Source: Streptomyces fradiae (GTDB taxonomy: Bacteria > Actinomycetota > Actinomycetes > Streptomycetales > Streptomycetaceae). Taken from it: a stretch of DNA of 64,000 bases. Positions 19,290-27,988 of this stretch are shown in pieces. The first letter of the stretch is position 1. Each line of letters opens with the position of its first letter. The DNA is taken from contig NZ_CP065958.1 in assembly GCF_041270065.1 (NCBI RefSeq), forward strand, positions 7,316,001 to 7,380,000. Reading direction: 5' to 3'. The notes beneath the pieces are model-generated. The model was not told where the DNA came from, made no database searches, and was given only the letters and a program-made list of their open reading frames with translations. The translations under genes and the position numbers were made by a program.

Positions 19290-20726
19290 ATGCACCGCCC
19301 CACCTTCCGTTCCGCACCCCGCCGCTGGCGGCGGGGCGCTCCGGCGGCACTCGCGCTCGCCGCCCTCACCCTCACCCTCGGCACCGCCCCGGCGACCGCG
19401 ACCGCGACGGCGACACCGTCCGCCCCCGGCGGTCACTGCGCCCGCCTCGCCCAGCTCCGCGTACCGGGCGCCGACCGCCAACAGAGCGCCTGCCTCGACG
19501 AGTTGACCACGGCCGGCACCGTCGCCTCCGGCCACACCGACCCGGCCGACTGGGCCGGCCTCACCCCCAAGGACCTGGCCGTCCCCAGCGGAGTGCCCGG
19601 CATCCAGATCGACGGCTACTTCCCCGACACCTCCACCACCAACACCAACCACGGCTGGAACCACGACGCCCAGTTCGTCCTCCGGATGCCCGACCGGTGG
19701 AACGGCGGCCTGGTCGTCGCCGGCACCCCCGGCAACCGCGAGCAGTACGCCAACGACCGGGCCATCGCCGACTGGGTGCTCGCCCGCGGCTACGCCTACG
19801 CCGCCACCGACAAGGGCAACACCGGCCTCGCCTTCTACCGGGACGGCACCGCCCCCGGCGACGCCATCGCCGAGTGGAACGACCGGGTCACCCAGCTCAC
19901 CCGCGCCGCCCGCGCCACGATCGCCCAGCGCTACCACCGCCCGCCGGCCCGCACCCTGGTCACCGGCCTGTCCAACGCCGGCTACCTGGTCCGCTGGCAG
20001 CTGGAGAACCACCCCGAGCTCTACGACGGAGGAGTGGACTGGGAGGGCACGCTCTGGCGCGCCGACGGCCCCAACCTGCTGGACTTCCTGCCCCCGGCGC
20101 TGCGCCACTACCCCGGGTACGCCGCCGGCGGCGAGGGCGCCGAGCAGGCCCGGGAGGCCCTGCACGCCGCCGGGTTCCCCGCCGGGTCGGAGTTCCTCTG
20201 GCCGTACCACCACAAGGTCTACTGGGACCTGACCCAGCGCATCTACCGCGAGGAACTGGACCCCGGCTTCGACGGCGCGACCGAGGCCGGCACGCCGTAC
20301 TGCGCGAGCGGCACACCGGGCTGCGACACCGACTACGACTACGCCGCCCGGCCCGACGAGGTCCGGCAGGCGGTGGCGAGGATCGGCCTGACCGGGCGGA
20401 TCGGCAAGCCGCTGCTCACCCTGCACGGCACCCTGGACGTCCTGCTGCCGATCAGCCGCGACTCCGACGTCTACGCCCGCATGGTGCGCGAGGCCGGCCG
20501 CGGCTCCCTGTTCCGGTACTACCGGATCGAGGGCGGCACCCACACCGACTCCCTGGTCGACTCCTTCCCGGACCGGCTGCGCCCGCTCACGCCGTGCCAC
20601 CGCACCGCGTTCACGGCCCTGGAACGCTGGCTCGCGACCGGCCAGCGGCCGCCCGCCTCCGGCACCGTCGCCCAGCCCGTCGGCGCGGACCCGGTCACCC
20701 TCGCGAACACCTGCTCCCTCGGGTAG
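19290..20726 (+). CDS. Secreted 3-hydroxybutyrate oligomer hydrolase / tannase-like esterase
   Basis: From this ATG the protein is 478 residues, with an arginine-rich signal peptide (RRWRRGAPAALALAALTLTL). The body is an alpha/beta hydrolase of the tannase/3HB-oligomer-hydrolase type: Ser228 in VTGLSNAGYLVRW, a late acid in LHGTLDVLLPIS and histidine in EGGTHTDSL. Paired cysteines (YCASGTPGC) suggest an extracellular fold. This ATG has GGAGG seven bases upstream; an ATG at 19269 lacks one. It probably cleaves soluble oligomers released by the depolymerase. Tannase or feruloyl esterase activity cannot be excluded. Confidence 0.8.
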   Translation: MHRPTFRSAPRRWRRGAPAALALAALTLTLGTAPATATATATPSAPGGHCARLAQLRVPGADRQQSACLDELTTAGTVASGHTDPADWAGLTPKDLAVPSGVPGIQIDGYFPDTSTTNTNHGWNHDAQFVLRMPDRWNGGLVVAGTPGNREQYANDRAIADWVLARGYAYAATDKGNTGLAFYRDGTAPGDAIAEWNDRVTQLTRAARATIAQRYHRPPARTLVTGLSNAGYLVRWQLENHPELYDGGVDWEGTLWRADGPNLLDFLPPALRHYPGYAAGGEGAEQAREALHAAGFPAGSEFLWPYHHKVYWDLTQRIYREELDPGFDGATEAGTPYCASGTPGCDTDYDYAARPDEVRQAVARIGLTGRIGKPLLTLHGTLDVLLPISRDSDVYARMVREAGRGSLFRYYRIEGGTHTDSLVDSFPDRLRPLTPCHRTAFTALERWLATGQRPPASGTVAQPVGADPVTLANTCSLG

Positions 20727-20825
20727 ATCTCGCCGTTCCATGGTGGCCAGCACCACTCAAACGCACATGTTTATGGTCGGCACACACATGGGAGCGGCCC
20801 GGGGCTCTCCCTACTGTTTCCGGCC

Positions 20826-21620
20826 ATGACGAACACATTTCCCACGCCGGTTCCCCTGCCGCCGCCCACCGCCGCGATCGACCTGAGCGGGCGGACGGCG
20901 CTGGTGACCGGCGGCGGCAGCGGCATCGGCCGGGCCTGTGTCCTCGCCCTGGCCCAGGCCGGCGCCCAGGTCCATGTGGTCGACCGGGACGGCGCGGCGG
21001 CCAAGGCCGTCGCCGAGATCGCCGGCGGCACGGCGCACGTGACCGACCTCGCGGACGGGGGAGCCGTCGACCTCCTCCCGTCCGCGGTCGACATCCTGGT
21101 CAACAACGCCGGCCTCCAGCACGTCGCACCACTCACCGAGTTCCCCACCGAGCGGTTCGAGCTGATCCAGAAGGTGATGGTCACCGCACCGTTCCTGCTG
21201 ATGCGCCGGACCCTGCCGCACATGTACGCCCAGGGCTGGGGCCGGATCGTCAACGTCTCCAGCGTCCACGGGCTGCGGGCCAGCGCCTACAAGTCGGCCT
21301 ATGTCGCCGCCAAGCACGCCCTGGAGGGGCTGAGCAAGGTCGCCGCGATCGAGGGCGCCCCGCACGGCGTGACCAGCAACTGCGTCAACCCCGGCTATGT
21401 CCGCACCCCGCTCGTCGAGGGCCAGGTCCGCGACCAGGCCGCCGCCCACGGCATCAGCGAGGGCGACGTGCTCAGCAACGTGATGCTCGCCCGCTCGCCC
21501 GTCAAGCGGCTCCTGGAGTCCGACGAGGTCGCCGCCGCCGTCCTCTGGCTGTGCGGCCCGCACACCGGCTACCTCACCGGCGCCTCTCTCCCGCTCGACG
21601 GCGGCTGGACCGCGGGCTGA
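20826..21620 (+). CDS. 3-hydroxybutyrate dehydrogenase (SDR family)
   Basis: This 264-residue classical short-chain dehydrogenase oxidises D-3-hydroxybutyrate to acetoacetate with NAD+. It shows TGGGSGIGRA, NNAGLQHVAPLTEFP, active-site Tyr159 and Lys163 (YVAAK) and NPGYVRTPLVEGQV. The NAGLQHVAP and YVRTPLV segments are typical of 3-hydroxybutyrate dehydrogenases. A -10-like TACTGT (20812-20817) ends eight bases before the ATG and no ribosome site is visible, so the transcript may be leaderless. It lies between the oligomer hydrolase and the permease. Confidence 0.9.
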   Translation: MTNTFPTPVPLPPPTAAIDLSGRTALVTGGGSGIGRACVLALAQAGAQVHVVDRDGAAAKAVAEIAGGTAHVTDLADGGAVDLLPSAVDILVNNAGLQHVAPLTEFPTERFELIQKVMVTAPFLLMRRTLPHMYAQGWGRIVNVSSVHGLRASAYKSAYVAAKHALEGLSKVAAIEGAPHGVTSNCVNPGYVRTPLVEGQVRDQAAAHGISEGDVLSNVMLARSPVKRLLESDEVAAAVLWLCGPHTGYLTGASLPLDGGWTAG

Positions 21621-21727
21621 CCCCGCACCCGCCCCCGTACACCGCACACACCGCGCCCGCCCCCGTACCCCGCATCACCCCGTAACCGCACCATCCCGTC
21701 CCGTCCGTTCGTGAAACCGGTGAACCC

Positions 21728-23128
21728 ATGTCTGACACCACCACGCCGAGAAGCGGCATCAGCCGTATCGTCGCCGCCAGCCTGATCGGCACGACCATCG
21801 AGTGGTACGACTTCTTCCTCTACGGCTCCGCCGCCGCCCTCGTCTTCAACACGCTGTTCTTCCCCAGCGCCGATCCGCTCGTGGGCACCCTGATCGCCTT
21901 CATCACGTACGCCATCGGGTTCGCCGCCCGCCCGCTCGGCGGGATCGTCTTCGGCCACTACGGCGACAAGATCGGCCGCAAGAAGCTGCTCGTGGTCAGC
22001 CTCCTGATGATGGGCGGCGCGACCTTCGCCATGGGCCTGCTGCCCACGTACGAGACCATCGGCATCGGCGCGCCGATCCTGCTGACCGTGCTGCGCCTGG
22101 TCCAGGGCTTCGCGCTCGGCGGCGAGTGGGGCGGCGCCGTCCTCATCGTCTCCGAGCACGGCGGCGACAGGAACCGCGGCTTCTGGGCCTCCTGGCCGCA
22201 GGCCGGCGCCCCCGGCGGCAACCTGCTCGCCACCGGAGTCCTCGCCCTCCTCGCCGCTTTCCAGTCGGAATCCGCCTTCCAGTCCTGGGGCTGGCGTGTC
22301 CCCTTCCTGCTGTCCGGTCTCCTCGTGGTCATCGGACTGTGGATCCGCGTCTCGGTGTCCGAGTCCCCGGTGTTCCTCGCCGCGCAGGCCAAGGCCGAGG
22401 CCGCCGCCGCGCAGGGTGTGCAGGAGAAGGCCCCGGTCGTCGAGGTGTTCCGGCGCAGCTGGCGCGAGGTGCTCTCCTCCATCGGCACCCGGTTCGGCGA
22501 GAACATCTCGTACTACATCCTCACCTCCTTCCTGCTCGTGTACGTCACCACCCATCTGGAGCTCCCCAAGAGCACCGCGCTGAACGCCGTCCTGATCGGC
22601 TCCGCCGTCCACTTCGTCACCATCCCGCTGTGGGGCGCGCTGTCCGACCGCGTCGGGCGGCGGCCCGTCACCCTCATCGGCTCCGTGGGCATGGCCGTCT
22701 GGGCGTTCGTCTTCTTCGGCCTCGTCGACTCCGGGTCGTTCGCCGTCATCACCCTGGCCGTCACCGCCGGCCTGCTGCTGCACGGCGCGATGTACGGGCC
22801 GCAGGCCGCGTTCATCTCCGAGATGTTCGACACCAAGGTCCGCTACTCCGGCGCCTCGATGGGCTCCCAGCTCGCCTCCATCCTGGCCGGCGCGCTCGCC
22901 CCGATCATCGCCGTCGAACTCCTCAAGGACTACGCGTCGTCCACCCCCATCGCCGTCTACCTCAGCGCGGCCGCCGTGGTCACCACCATCACCGTGGCCG
23001 TCACCCGCGAGACCCGCGGACGTGACCTCGCCCGCTCGCGCGACGACCAGGGCGACGCCGCCCCGGCGACGGCCGACGCCGACGCCGAAACCGGCTCCGA
23101 CGCCGTCGCCGCGGGCGACCGGGCCTGA
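21728..23128 (+). CDS. MHS-family MFS permease, probable 3-hydroxybutyrate importer
   Basis: This 466-residue transporter has twelve predicted helices and the metabolite:H+ symporter hallmarks: GTTIEWYDFFLYG near the start, GHYGDKIGRKK in loop 2-3 and LRLVQGFALGGEWGGA. The C-terminal tail is acidic and alanine-rich. MHS members carry organic acids such as 2-oxoglutarate, shikimate and proline betaine. Its position directly after the dehydrogenase gene suggests uptake of 3-hydroxybutyrate or acetoacetate. The substrate is inferred. Confidence 0.88.
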   Translation: MSDTTTPRSGISRIVAASLIGTTIEWYDFFLYGSAAALVFNTLFFPSADPLVGTLIAFITYAIGFAARPLGGIVFGHYGDKIGRKKLLVVSLLMMGGATFAMGLLPTYETIGIGAPILLTVLRLVQGFALGGEWGGAVLIVSEHGGDRNRGFWASWPQAGAPGGNLLATGVLALLAAFQSESAFQSWGWRVPFLLSGLLVVIGLWIRVSVSESPVFLAAQAKAEAAAAQGVQEKAPVVEVFRRSWREVLSSIGTRFGENISYYILTSFLLVYVTTHLELPKSTALNAVLIGSAVHFVTIPLWGALSDRVGRRPVTLIGSVGMAVWAFVFFGLVDSGSFAVITLAVTAGLLLHGAMYGPQAAFISEMFDTKVRYSGASMGSQLASILAGALAPIIAVELLKDYASSTPIAVYLSAAAVVTTITVAVTRETRGRDLARSRDDQGDAAPATADADAETGSDAVAAGDRA

Positions 23129-23151
23129 CCCGCCCCGCAGCGCACCCGAGC

Positions 23152-23191
23152 CGCCCGGTCCGCCGTGAGTGAGGGCACGACGGACCGGGCG
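23152..23191. terminator. Terminator after the MFS permease
   Basis: An 11-bp perfect stem (23152-23162 with 23181-23191) extends inward by four of five further pairs. It lies 24 bp after the permease stop, so the regulator that follows probably has its own promoter. Confidence 0.75.
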
Positions 23192-23235
23192 ACGCCGTGC
23201 ACCCCCCCACAGCCACCCGCCCGAGACGAGGCCCC

Positions 23236-25230
23236 ATGACCGCGGACCGCAGCGCACACCCCCGGACGCCGAACGGGCCGCGGACCCGGCCGCCGACGGC
23301 CGGCGAATCAGCCGCCCGCCGTCTGGTGGACCTCCTCGCCGCCGACGCGCCCGCCGAGGAGCTCGCGCTCCAGCCGGCCCGCTCGCGCGCCGACGGAGCC
23401 GAGCCGGCCGAGGCGGCCCGGATCGCGGAGACCACCGAGGCCGCCCTCGCCGTGCGGCGGGTGCTCGACCAGTACCGCCGCCGTGAGACGGAACTGGTCG
23501 CGCTGTTCGACACCGCCGGCGACCTGGCCGCGCTGCGGGACCTCGACGCCGTGCTGCGCGCCATCGTGCGCCGGGCGCGCACCCTCCTCGGCGCCGACAT
23601 CGCCTATCTCACCCTCAACGACCCGGTCGCGCAGGACACCTTCATGCGGGTCACCGACGGATCCGTCTCCGCCGCCTTCCAGCAGCTCCGGCTCGGCATG
23701 GGGGAGGGCCTCGGCGGTCTGGTCGCGCAGACCGCTCGCCCGTACGCCAGCACCGACTACCGGTCCGACCGGCGCTACCGGCACACCGGGACGATCGACG
23801 ACGGCGTGGCCGAGGAAGGGCTGCGCGGCATCCTCGGCGTCCCGCTGCGGCTCGGCGAGGAGATCATCGGCGTGCTGTTCGCCGCCGACCGGTCCCCGCG
23901 CGAGTTCACCCCCGACGCCATCGCCCTGCTCGCCTCGCTCGCCGACCACGCCGCCGTCGCCATCGACGGCGCACGCCTCCTGGAGGAGACCCGCGAGACC
24001 CTCACCCGGCTCGAAGCCGCCAACGCCACCGCCCGCGCCCACAGCGAGGCCCTGCACCGGGCCTCCGACGCCCACGACCGGCTGACCAGGCTGGTGCTGC
24101 GCGGCGCGGGCATCGACGACATGGCAGCCGAGATCGCGGCCCTGCTCGGCGGCGGAGTCGCCGTCCACGACACCGACGGCAGCGAACTCGCCCGGGCCGG
24201 CACCGCACCGGTCACCCTCTGTGCCGCAAGCCTCGCCGCCTCCCGCACCGAAGGGCGCGCCGTGCACACGGACGGCGTCTGGACCTGCGCCGTCCTCGCC
24301 GGCGCCGAACCGCTCGGCGGCATCGTCCTCACCGGACGCGGCGACCTCTCGGAGGCCGACCGCCGCCTCTTCGAACGTGCCGCACTGGTCACCGCGATGC
24401 TGCTGCTCATGCGCCGGTCCGTCGCCGAGACCGAGGACCGGGTACGCGGCGAACTCCTCGACGACCTCCTCGCCGGCCCCGCCTCCTCCGCCCACTGGGA
24501 CGGCGGCAGCCACACCCTGCGTGCCCGGCGCCTCGGCGTCGACCTCGCCCGGCCCCACGCCGTCGCCGTCCTCGACTGCGCACCCGCACTGCGCCCCCGG
24601 CTCGCCGCCGAGACCGCCCGCACCGCCCGCCGGCTCGGCGGCCTGGCCGGCACCCGGCACGGCCAGGTCGTCCTGCTCGCACCGGCCGACCGGCCCGGCG
24701 ACCTCGCCCGCGGCCTCGCGACCGACCTCGCCCGCGTCCTCGGCGCACCCGTCACCGTCGGCGCCGCGGGCCCCGGCACCGCACCCGAACAGCACGCCGC
24801 CCTGCACGCCGAGGCCCTGCGCTGCCTCACCGCCCTCCACGCCCTCGACCGCACCGGGGACGGCGCCGACATCGCCGACCTCGGCTTCCTCGGTGTCCTG
24901 CTCGGCGACCGGGCCGACGTCGGCGCGTACGTCGAGCGCGTCCTCGGCCCGGTCATCGCGTACGACACCGAGCGCGGCACCGACCTGCTGCGCACCCTCC
25001 ACGCCTACTACGAGCAGGGCGCCAGCCTCTCCCGTGCCAAGGACACCCTCCACGTGCACGTGAACACGGTCGTCCAGCGCCTCGACCGCGTCGCCCAACT
25101 CCTCGGCCCCGACTGGAACAACCCCGCCCGCGCCCTGGAGACCCACCTGGCCCTCCGCCTCCACCAGCTCACCCGCGGCGGCGGCGCCGGGCGCGGTGAT
25201 CTCTGCTGCCCCGGCGACGCTCATCGGTGA
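23236..25230 (+). CDS. GAF-domain PucR/CdaR-type transcriptional regulator
   Basis: From this ATG the protein is 664 residues. An N-terminal helical region is followed by a GAF domain (about 110-250, with YLTLNDP and GILGVPLRLGEEIIGVLFAADR), a short coiled segment and a CdaR-like GGDEF-related domain. The C-terminal PucR helix-turn-helix is AYYEQGASLSRAKDTLHVHVNTV. Members sense small metabolites and activate adjacent catabolic genes. A GTG at 23197 is possible, but the ATG has GACGAGG five bases upstream. Same-strand position after the 3-hydroxybutyrate genes suggests it controls the PHB set. Confidence 0.87.
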   Translation: MTADRSAHPRTPNGPRTRPPTAGESAARRLVDLLAADAPAEELALQPARSRADGAEPAEAARIAETTEAALAVRRVLDQYRRRETELVALFDTAGDLAALRDLDAVLRAIVRRARTLLGADIAYLTLNDPVAQDTFMRVTDGSVSAAFQQLRLGMGEGLGGLVAQTARPYASTDYRSDRRYRHTGTIDDGVAEEGLRGILGVPLRLGEEIIGVLFAADRSPREFTPDAIALLASLADHAAVAIDGARLLEETRETLTRLEAANATARAHSEALHRASDAHDRLTRLVLRGAGIDDMAAEIAALLGGGVAVHDTDGSELARAGTAPVTLCAASLAASRTEGRAVHTDGVWTCAVLAGAEPLGGIVLTGRGDLSEADRRLFERAALVTAMLLLMRRSVAETEDRVRGELLDDLLAGPASSAHWDGGSHTLRARRLGVDLARPHAVAVLDCAPALRPRLAAETARTARRLGGLAGTRHGQVVLLAPADRPGDLARGLATDLARVLGAPVTVGAAGPGTAPEQHAALHAEALRCLTALHALDRTGDGADIADLGFLGVLLGDRADVGAYVERVLGPVIAYDTERGTDLLRTLHAYYEQGASLSRAKDTLHVHVNTVVQRLDRVAQLLGPDWNNPARALETHLALRLHQLTRGGGAGRGDLCCPGDAHR

Positions 25231-25264
25231 CCCGGGCCGGGCCGGGCGGGGCGGCGGCCCCGGC

Positions 25265-26080
25265 TCAGGCCTGCGCCGCCGGCTTCAGGAGGACGAAATC
25301 GGCGTTCGCACGGTCCAGACAGACGGCGATGCGGCCCACGCCCTCCGCGTCCTCCGGGCCCATCTGCACCGTGCCGCCGTTGCCGGTGGCCGCGGCGACC
25401 GCCGCGTCGCAGTCGTCGACGGCGAACACCGGGTGCCAGTACGGGCGTCCGCCGGCCAGCGCGAGATCGTCCTTCGACAGCTCCATCAGGCCGCCCTGCA
25501 TCCGGTCCTCCGGCAGACCGGCGGGCGTGATGAGGGTGTACGTGCCGTCGGCGCCGCCGCCCGGCAGCGGCATGTCGCTGAACCGCCAGCCGAAGACGCT
25601 CCCGTAGAACTCCTTCGCCGCCGCGGCGTCGCTCGTGTACAACTCGGTCCAGTTCAGCGAACCCGCCTTGTCGACCAGCTCGACGCCGGTGTCCTTGCCC
25701 GGCTGCCAGACCGCGAACTGGCCGCCCAGCGGATCGCTGTACTGGGCCATCCGGCCCCACTCGCCCAGGTCCCGGGGCGCCACCCGGACCGTGCCGCCGG
25801 CGCGCTCGACGGCCTCGGTCGTCGCGTCCGCGTCGGCGACCGTGTAATAGATCATCCAGGCCGAGCGGGCGCCCTCCTCGGTGAGCTTGCCGAGCCCGGC
25901 GACGGTCTTGCCGTCCTTCCGGAACATGCCGCCCTCCATCTCCTCGTCGCCCTCGCCGCCTTCCATCGGCTCGTACTCCCAGCCGAGGACGGCGCCGTAG
26001 AAGTCCGCGGCGGCGCCGACGTCGGGCGCGCCGAGGTCGAGCCAGCAGGGGGTGCCGGGAGCGAAGTCAGTGGTGATCAT
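25265..26080 (-). CDS. VOC-family (glyoxalase-like) two-domain protein
   Basis: This 271-residue protein is made of two repeated vicinal-oxygen-chelate modules. The first begins CWLDLGAPDVGAAADFYGAVLGWEYE and the second LNWTELYTSDAAAAKEFYGSVFGWRF. This layout is common in streptomycete proteins annotated as glyoxalase or antibiotic-resistance related. No specific substrate can be assigned. The minus-strand start has a weak AAGGCAAGGG ribosome site. Confidence 0.85.
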   Translation of the reverse strand: MITTDFAPGTPCWLDLGAPDVGAAADFYGAVLGWEYEPMEGGEGDEEMEGGMFRKDGKTVAGLGKLTEEGARSAWMIYYTVADADATTEAVERAGGTVRVAPRDLGEWGRMAQYSDPLGGQFAVWQPGKDTGVELVDKAGSLNWTELYTSDAAAAKEFYGSVFGWRFSDMPLPGGGADGTYTLITPAGLPEDRMQGGLMELSKDDLALAGGRPYWHPVFAVDDCDAAVAAATGNGGTVQMGPEDAEGVGRIAVCLDRANADFVLLKPAAQA

Positions 26081-26252
26081 GGCCCTTGCCTTTCACGGGG
26101 CCCGGCGCTCGCGAGCGGTGGCCGGCGTGCGCCCAGGCCCTCACGGGGTGGAATCCGTACCACCTCACAGCCTGGCATCCGGCACTGACAGGCGCCGCTC
26201 GGCCGCCGAAAGGGAGGGGCGCACGGGTGACACCGCGCGGTACGGTCCCGCC

Positions 26253-26924
26253 ATGCCCCGAACCGCAGCCCGCGCCGCCGCGCACACCGCCGCCGACGAC
26301 CTCCACGACACCGTACGGCTCGCCGTCGCCGCCCTCCGCCAGGCGCCGCCGGACGCCTGGGAGGGCAGGGCGGGCACCCTGGAGTGGGACTGCTGGGAGA
26401 CGGTCGAGCACCTGGCCGACGACCTCTTCGCGTACGCCGTCCAACTCGGCCCCGCCGCACCGCCGCTGGACGGCGACGTGCCGTTCGTCTGGCAGGCCCG
26501 GCGCCCCGGAGGACCCGCGAACGCCGTCCACGCCGACCACGCCGCCGGCCCCGCCGGACTGCTCCAGGTCCTGGAGGCGTGCGGCGCCCTCCTCGTCGCC
26601 ATGGTCCGCACCACGCCCCCGGAGACCCGCGCCCACCACGCGTACGGCGTGTCCGACCCCGAGGGCTTCGCCGCGATGGGCCTGGTGGAGACCCTGGTCC
26701 ACACCCACGACCTCGCCGCCGGCCTCGGCCTGCCGTGGACCCCGCCCGACGCACCCTGCGCCCGCGCCCTCGCCCGCCTCTTCCCCACCGCCCCGACCGG
26801 CACGCCGCCCTGGCCCACCCTCCTCTGGGCCACCGGCCGCGCGGAGCTCCCGGGCCACCCGAGGGTCACCGCGTGGCGGTGGGACAGCTCGGTCCGGGAC
26901 GACGGGGCCGCCGGTCAGGCCTGA
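26253..26924 (+). CDS. DinB/maleylpyruvate-isomerase-like protein
   Basis: This 223-residue protein has the DinB-like four-helix layout: ECxxTVEHLADDLFAYAVQL in the first helices (here CWETVEHLADD) and a later MGLVETLVHTHDLAAGLGL, which supplies typical metal-binding histidines of the mycothiol-dependent maleylpyruvate isomerase family. The exact reaction is unknown. A -10-like TACGGT (26241-26246) ends six bases before the ATG with no ribosome site, so it is probably leaderless. An in-frame upstream extension to 26052 would overlap the VOC gene and is not credible. Confidence 0.75.
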   Translation: MPRTAARAAAHTAADDLHDTVRLAVAALRQAPPDAWEGRAGTLEWDCWETVEHLADDLFAYAVQLGPAAPPLDGDVPFVWQARRPGGPANAVHADHAAGPAGLLQVLEACGALLVAMVRTTPPETRAHHAYGVSDPEGFAAMGLVETLVHTHDLAAGLGLPWTPPDAPCARALARLFPTAPTGTPPWPTLLWATGRAELPGHPRVTAWRWDSSVRDDGAAGQA

Positions 26925-27026
26925 GCGTCCCGGCCTGAGCGATCCGGCCTGACTGTCAGACCCCCCTCGTACCGTCGAGAGCGATGGGTCCGGCAGCGGC
27001 CGGACCCCGGGAGCGAGGGAGTGGGC

Positions 27027-27290
27027 ATGGGTGAGATCAGTGTGGACCGGCGGCAGCTCGACCGTCTGCTCGCGGACAGCCGCAGCGGGTACGCCGTGCC
27101 GTACCAGGAGGCGTTCGCCGGGCTCGCCGTGTCGTACCGGGGGCGGCCGGTCGAGGTGATCGTGCCGCTCCTGAAGGAGGCGGCGGAGCGGGCGCTGCTC
27201 GGGTTCACCGGGGCCGATCTGCTGGACCAGGCGCGGGCGATCAGCAGCGGCGCGCCGTACGAGCTGCGGATCCGGGTGACCGGGAGATAG
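27027..27290 (+). CDS. Small hypothetical protein
   Basis: This 87-residue protein (MGEISVDRRQLDRLLADSRS at the start) has no cysteines, signal peptide or membrane segment. It looks like two short helices, a strand pair (AVSYRGRPVEVIVPLL) and another helix. The ATG has GAGGGAG seven bases upstream; the GTG at 27021 would overlap that site. I do not recognise a family. It stands alone between a DinB-like gene and a convergent TetR gene. Confidence 0.6.
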   Translation: MGEISVDRRQLDRLLADSRSGYAVPYQEAFAGLAVSYRGRPVEVIVPLLKEAAERALLGFTGADLLDQARAISSGAPYELRIRVTGR

Positions 27291-27316
27291 CGGGGCGGCG
27301 CCCCGGCGCGGGCCGG

Positions 27317-27937
27317 TCAGCGCGCGGTGCGCAGCCGCTCGTGGTCGATGCCCAGTTCGCGGACGAGCGCGTCGTCCACCCACTCCAGCATCGTGGTGCG
27401 GGAGAGCGAGCCGGTGTACGAGGTCATCTGCACAGCCAGCCCGTCGAGCAGGGCGGTGAGCCGCCAGGCCGTGTCCTCTGGCCGCTCGCAGTGGAACTCG
27501 CCGGCGGCGACGCCCTCCGCGACGACCTCGGCGATCGCGGCCTTCCACTGCCGGTCGAGGTCGTGCGTGACCTCGCGCAGCACGGGCTCCCGCAGCGCCG
27601 CCGCCCAGCCCTCGATCCACAGCCGCCAGCCCTTGGCCTGCCCCGTCGGCGCGTACCAGCGGACCGCCGCGCGCAGCCGCCGGGTGGCGCTGCTGCGGGG
27701 CTTGCCGAGGAGTTCGCGGAGCCGGGCGAGGTCGCCGCGGGCGGCGTGGGCGAAGGACTCGGCGACCAGGAGTTCCTTCGTGGAGAAGTGATAGAGCACC
27801 AGGGAGCTGCTGACACCGAGCTCCTTGGCGACGTCCGCGATCCGCACGTTGCCCACGCCACGGGCCTCGATCTGCTCGACGGCGACGCGCAGGATCTCCG
27901 CGCGTCTCTCCTCCACGCTCAACCGGACTCTGGCCAC
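27317..27937 (-). CDS. TetR/AcrR-family regulator, BetI-like
   Basis: This 206-residue protein has an N-terminal TetR helix-turn-helix (VRIADVAKELGVSSSLVLYHFSTKELL) and a BetI-like C-terminal ligand domain. The GTG start has a -10-like TAGGGT six bases upstream on the minus strand and no ribosome site, suggesting a leaderless message. It is encoded just downstream of, and on the same strand as, the amino-acid dehydrogenase/TPP decarboxylase operon. That operon begins at a perfect 24-bp inverted repeat suited to a TetR dimer, so this is the likely regulator. Confidence 0.87.
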   Translation of the reverse strand: MARVRLSVEERRAEILRVAVEQIEARGVGNVRIADVAKELGVSSSLVLYHFSTKELLVAESFAHAARGDLARLRELLGKPRSSATRRLRAAVRWYAPTGQAKGWRLWIEGWAAALREPVLREVTHDLDRQWKAAIAEVVAEGVAAGEFHCERPEDTAWRLTALLDGLAVQMTSYTGSLSRTTMLEWVDDALVRELGIDHERLRTAR

Positions 27938-27988
27938 GGCCTCACCCTACACAGCCGCCGGAAGCCTCCTGGTGGCCGGCAGAGCGGC

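Noticed and set aside
26052..26252. N-terminal extension of the DinB-like gene
   Set aside because: It would overlap the start of the VOC gene, has no conserved residues, and a better start with a -10 element lies at 26253.
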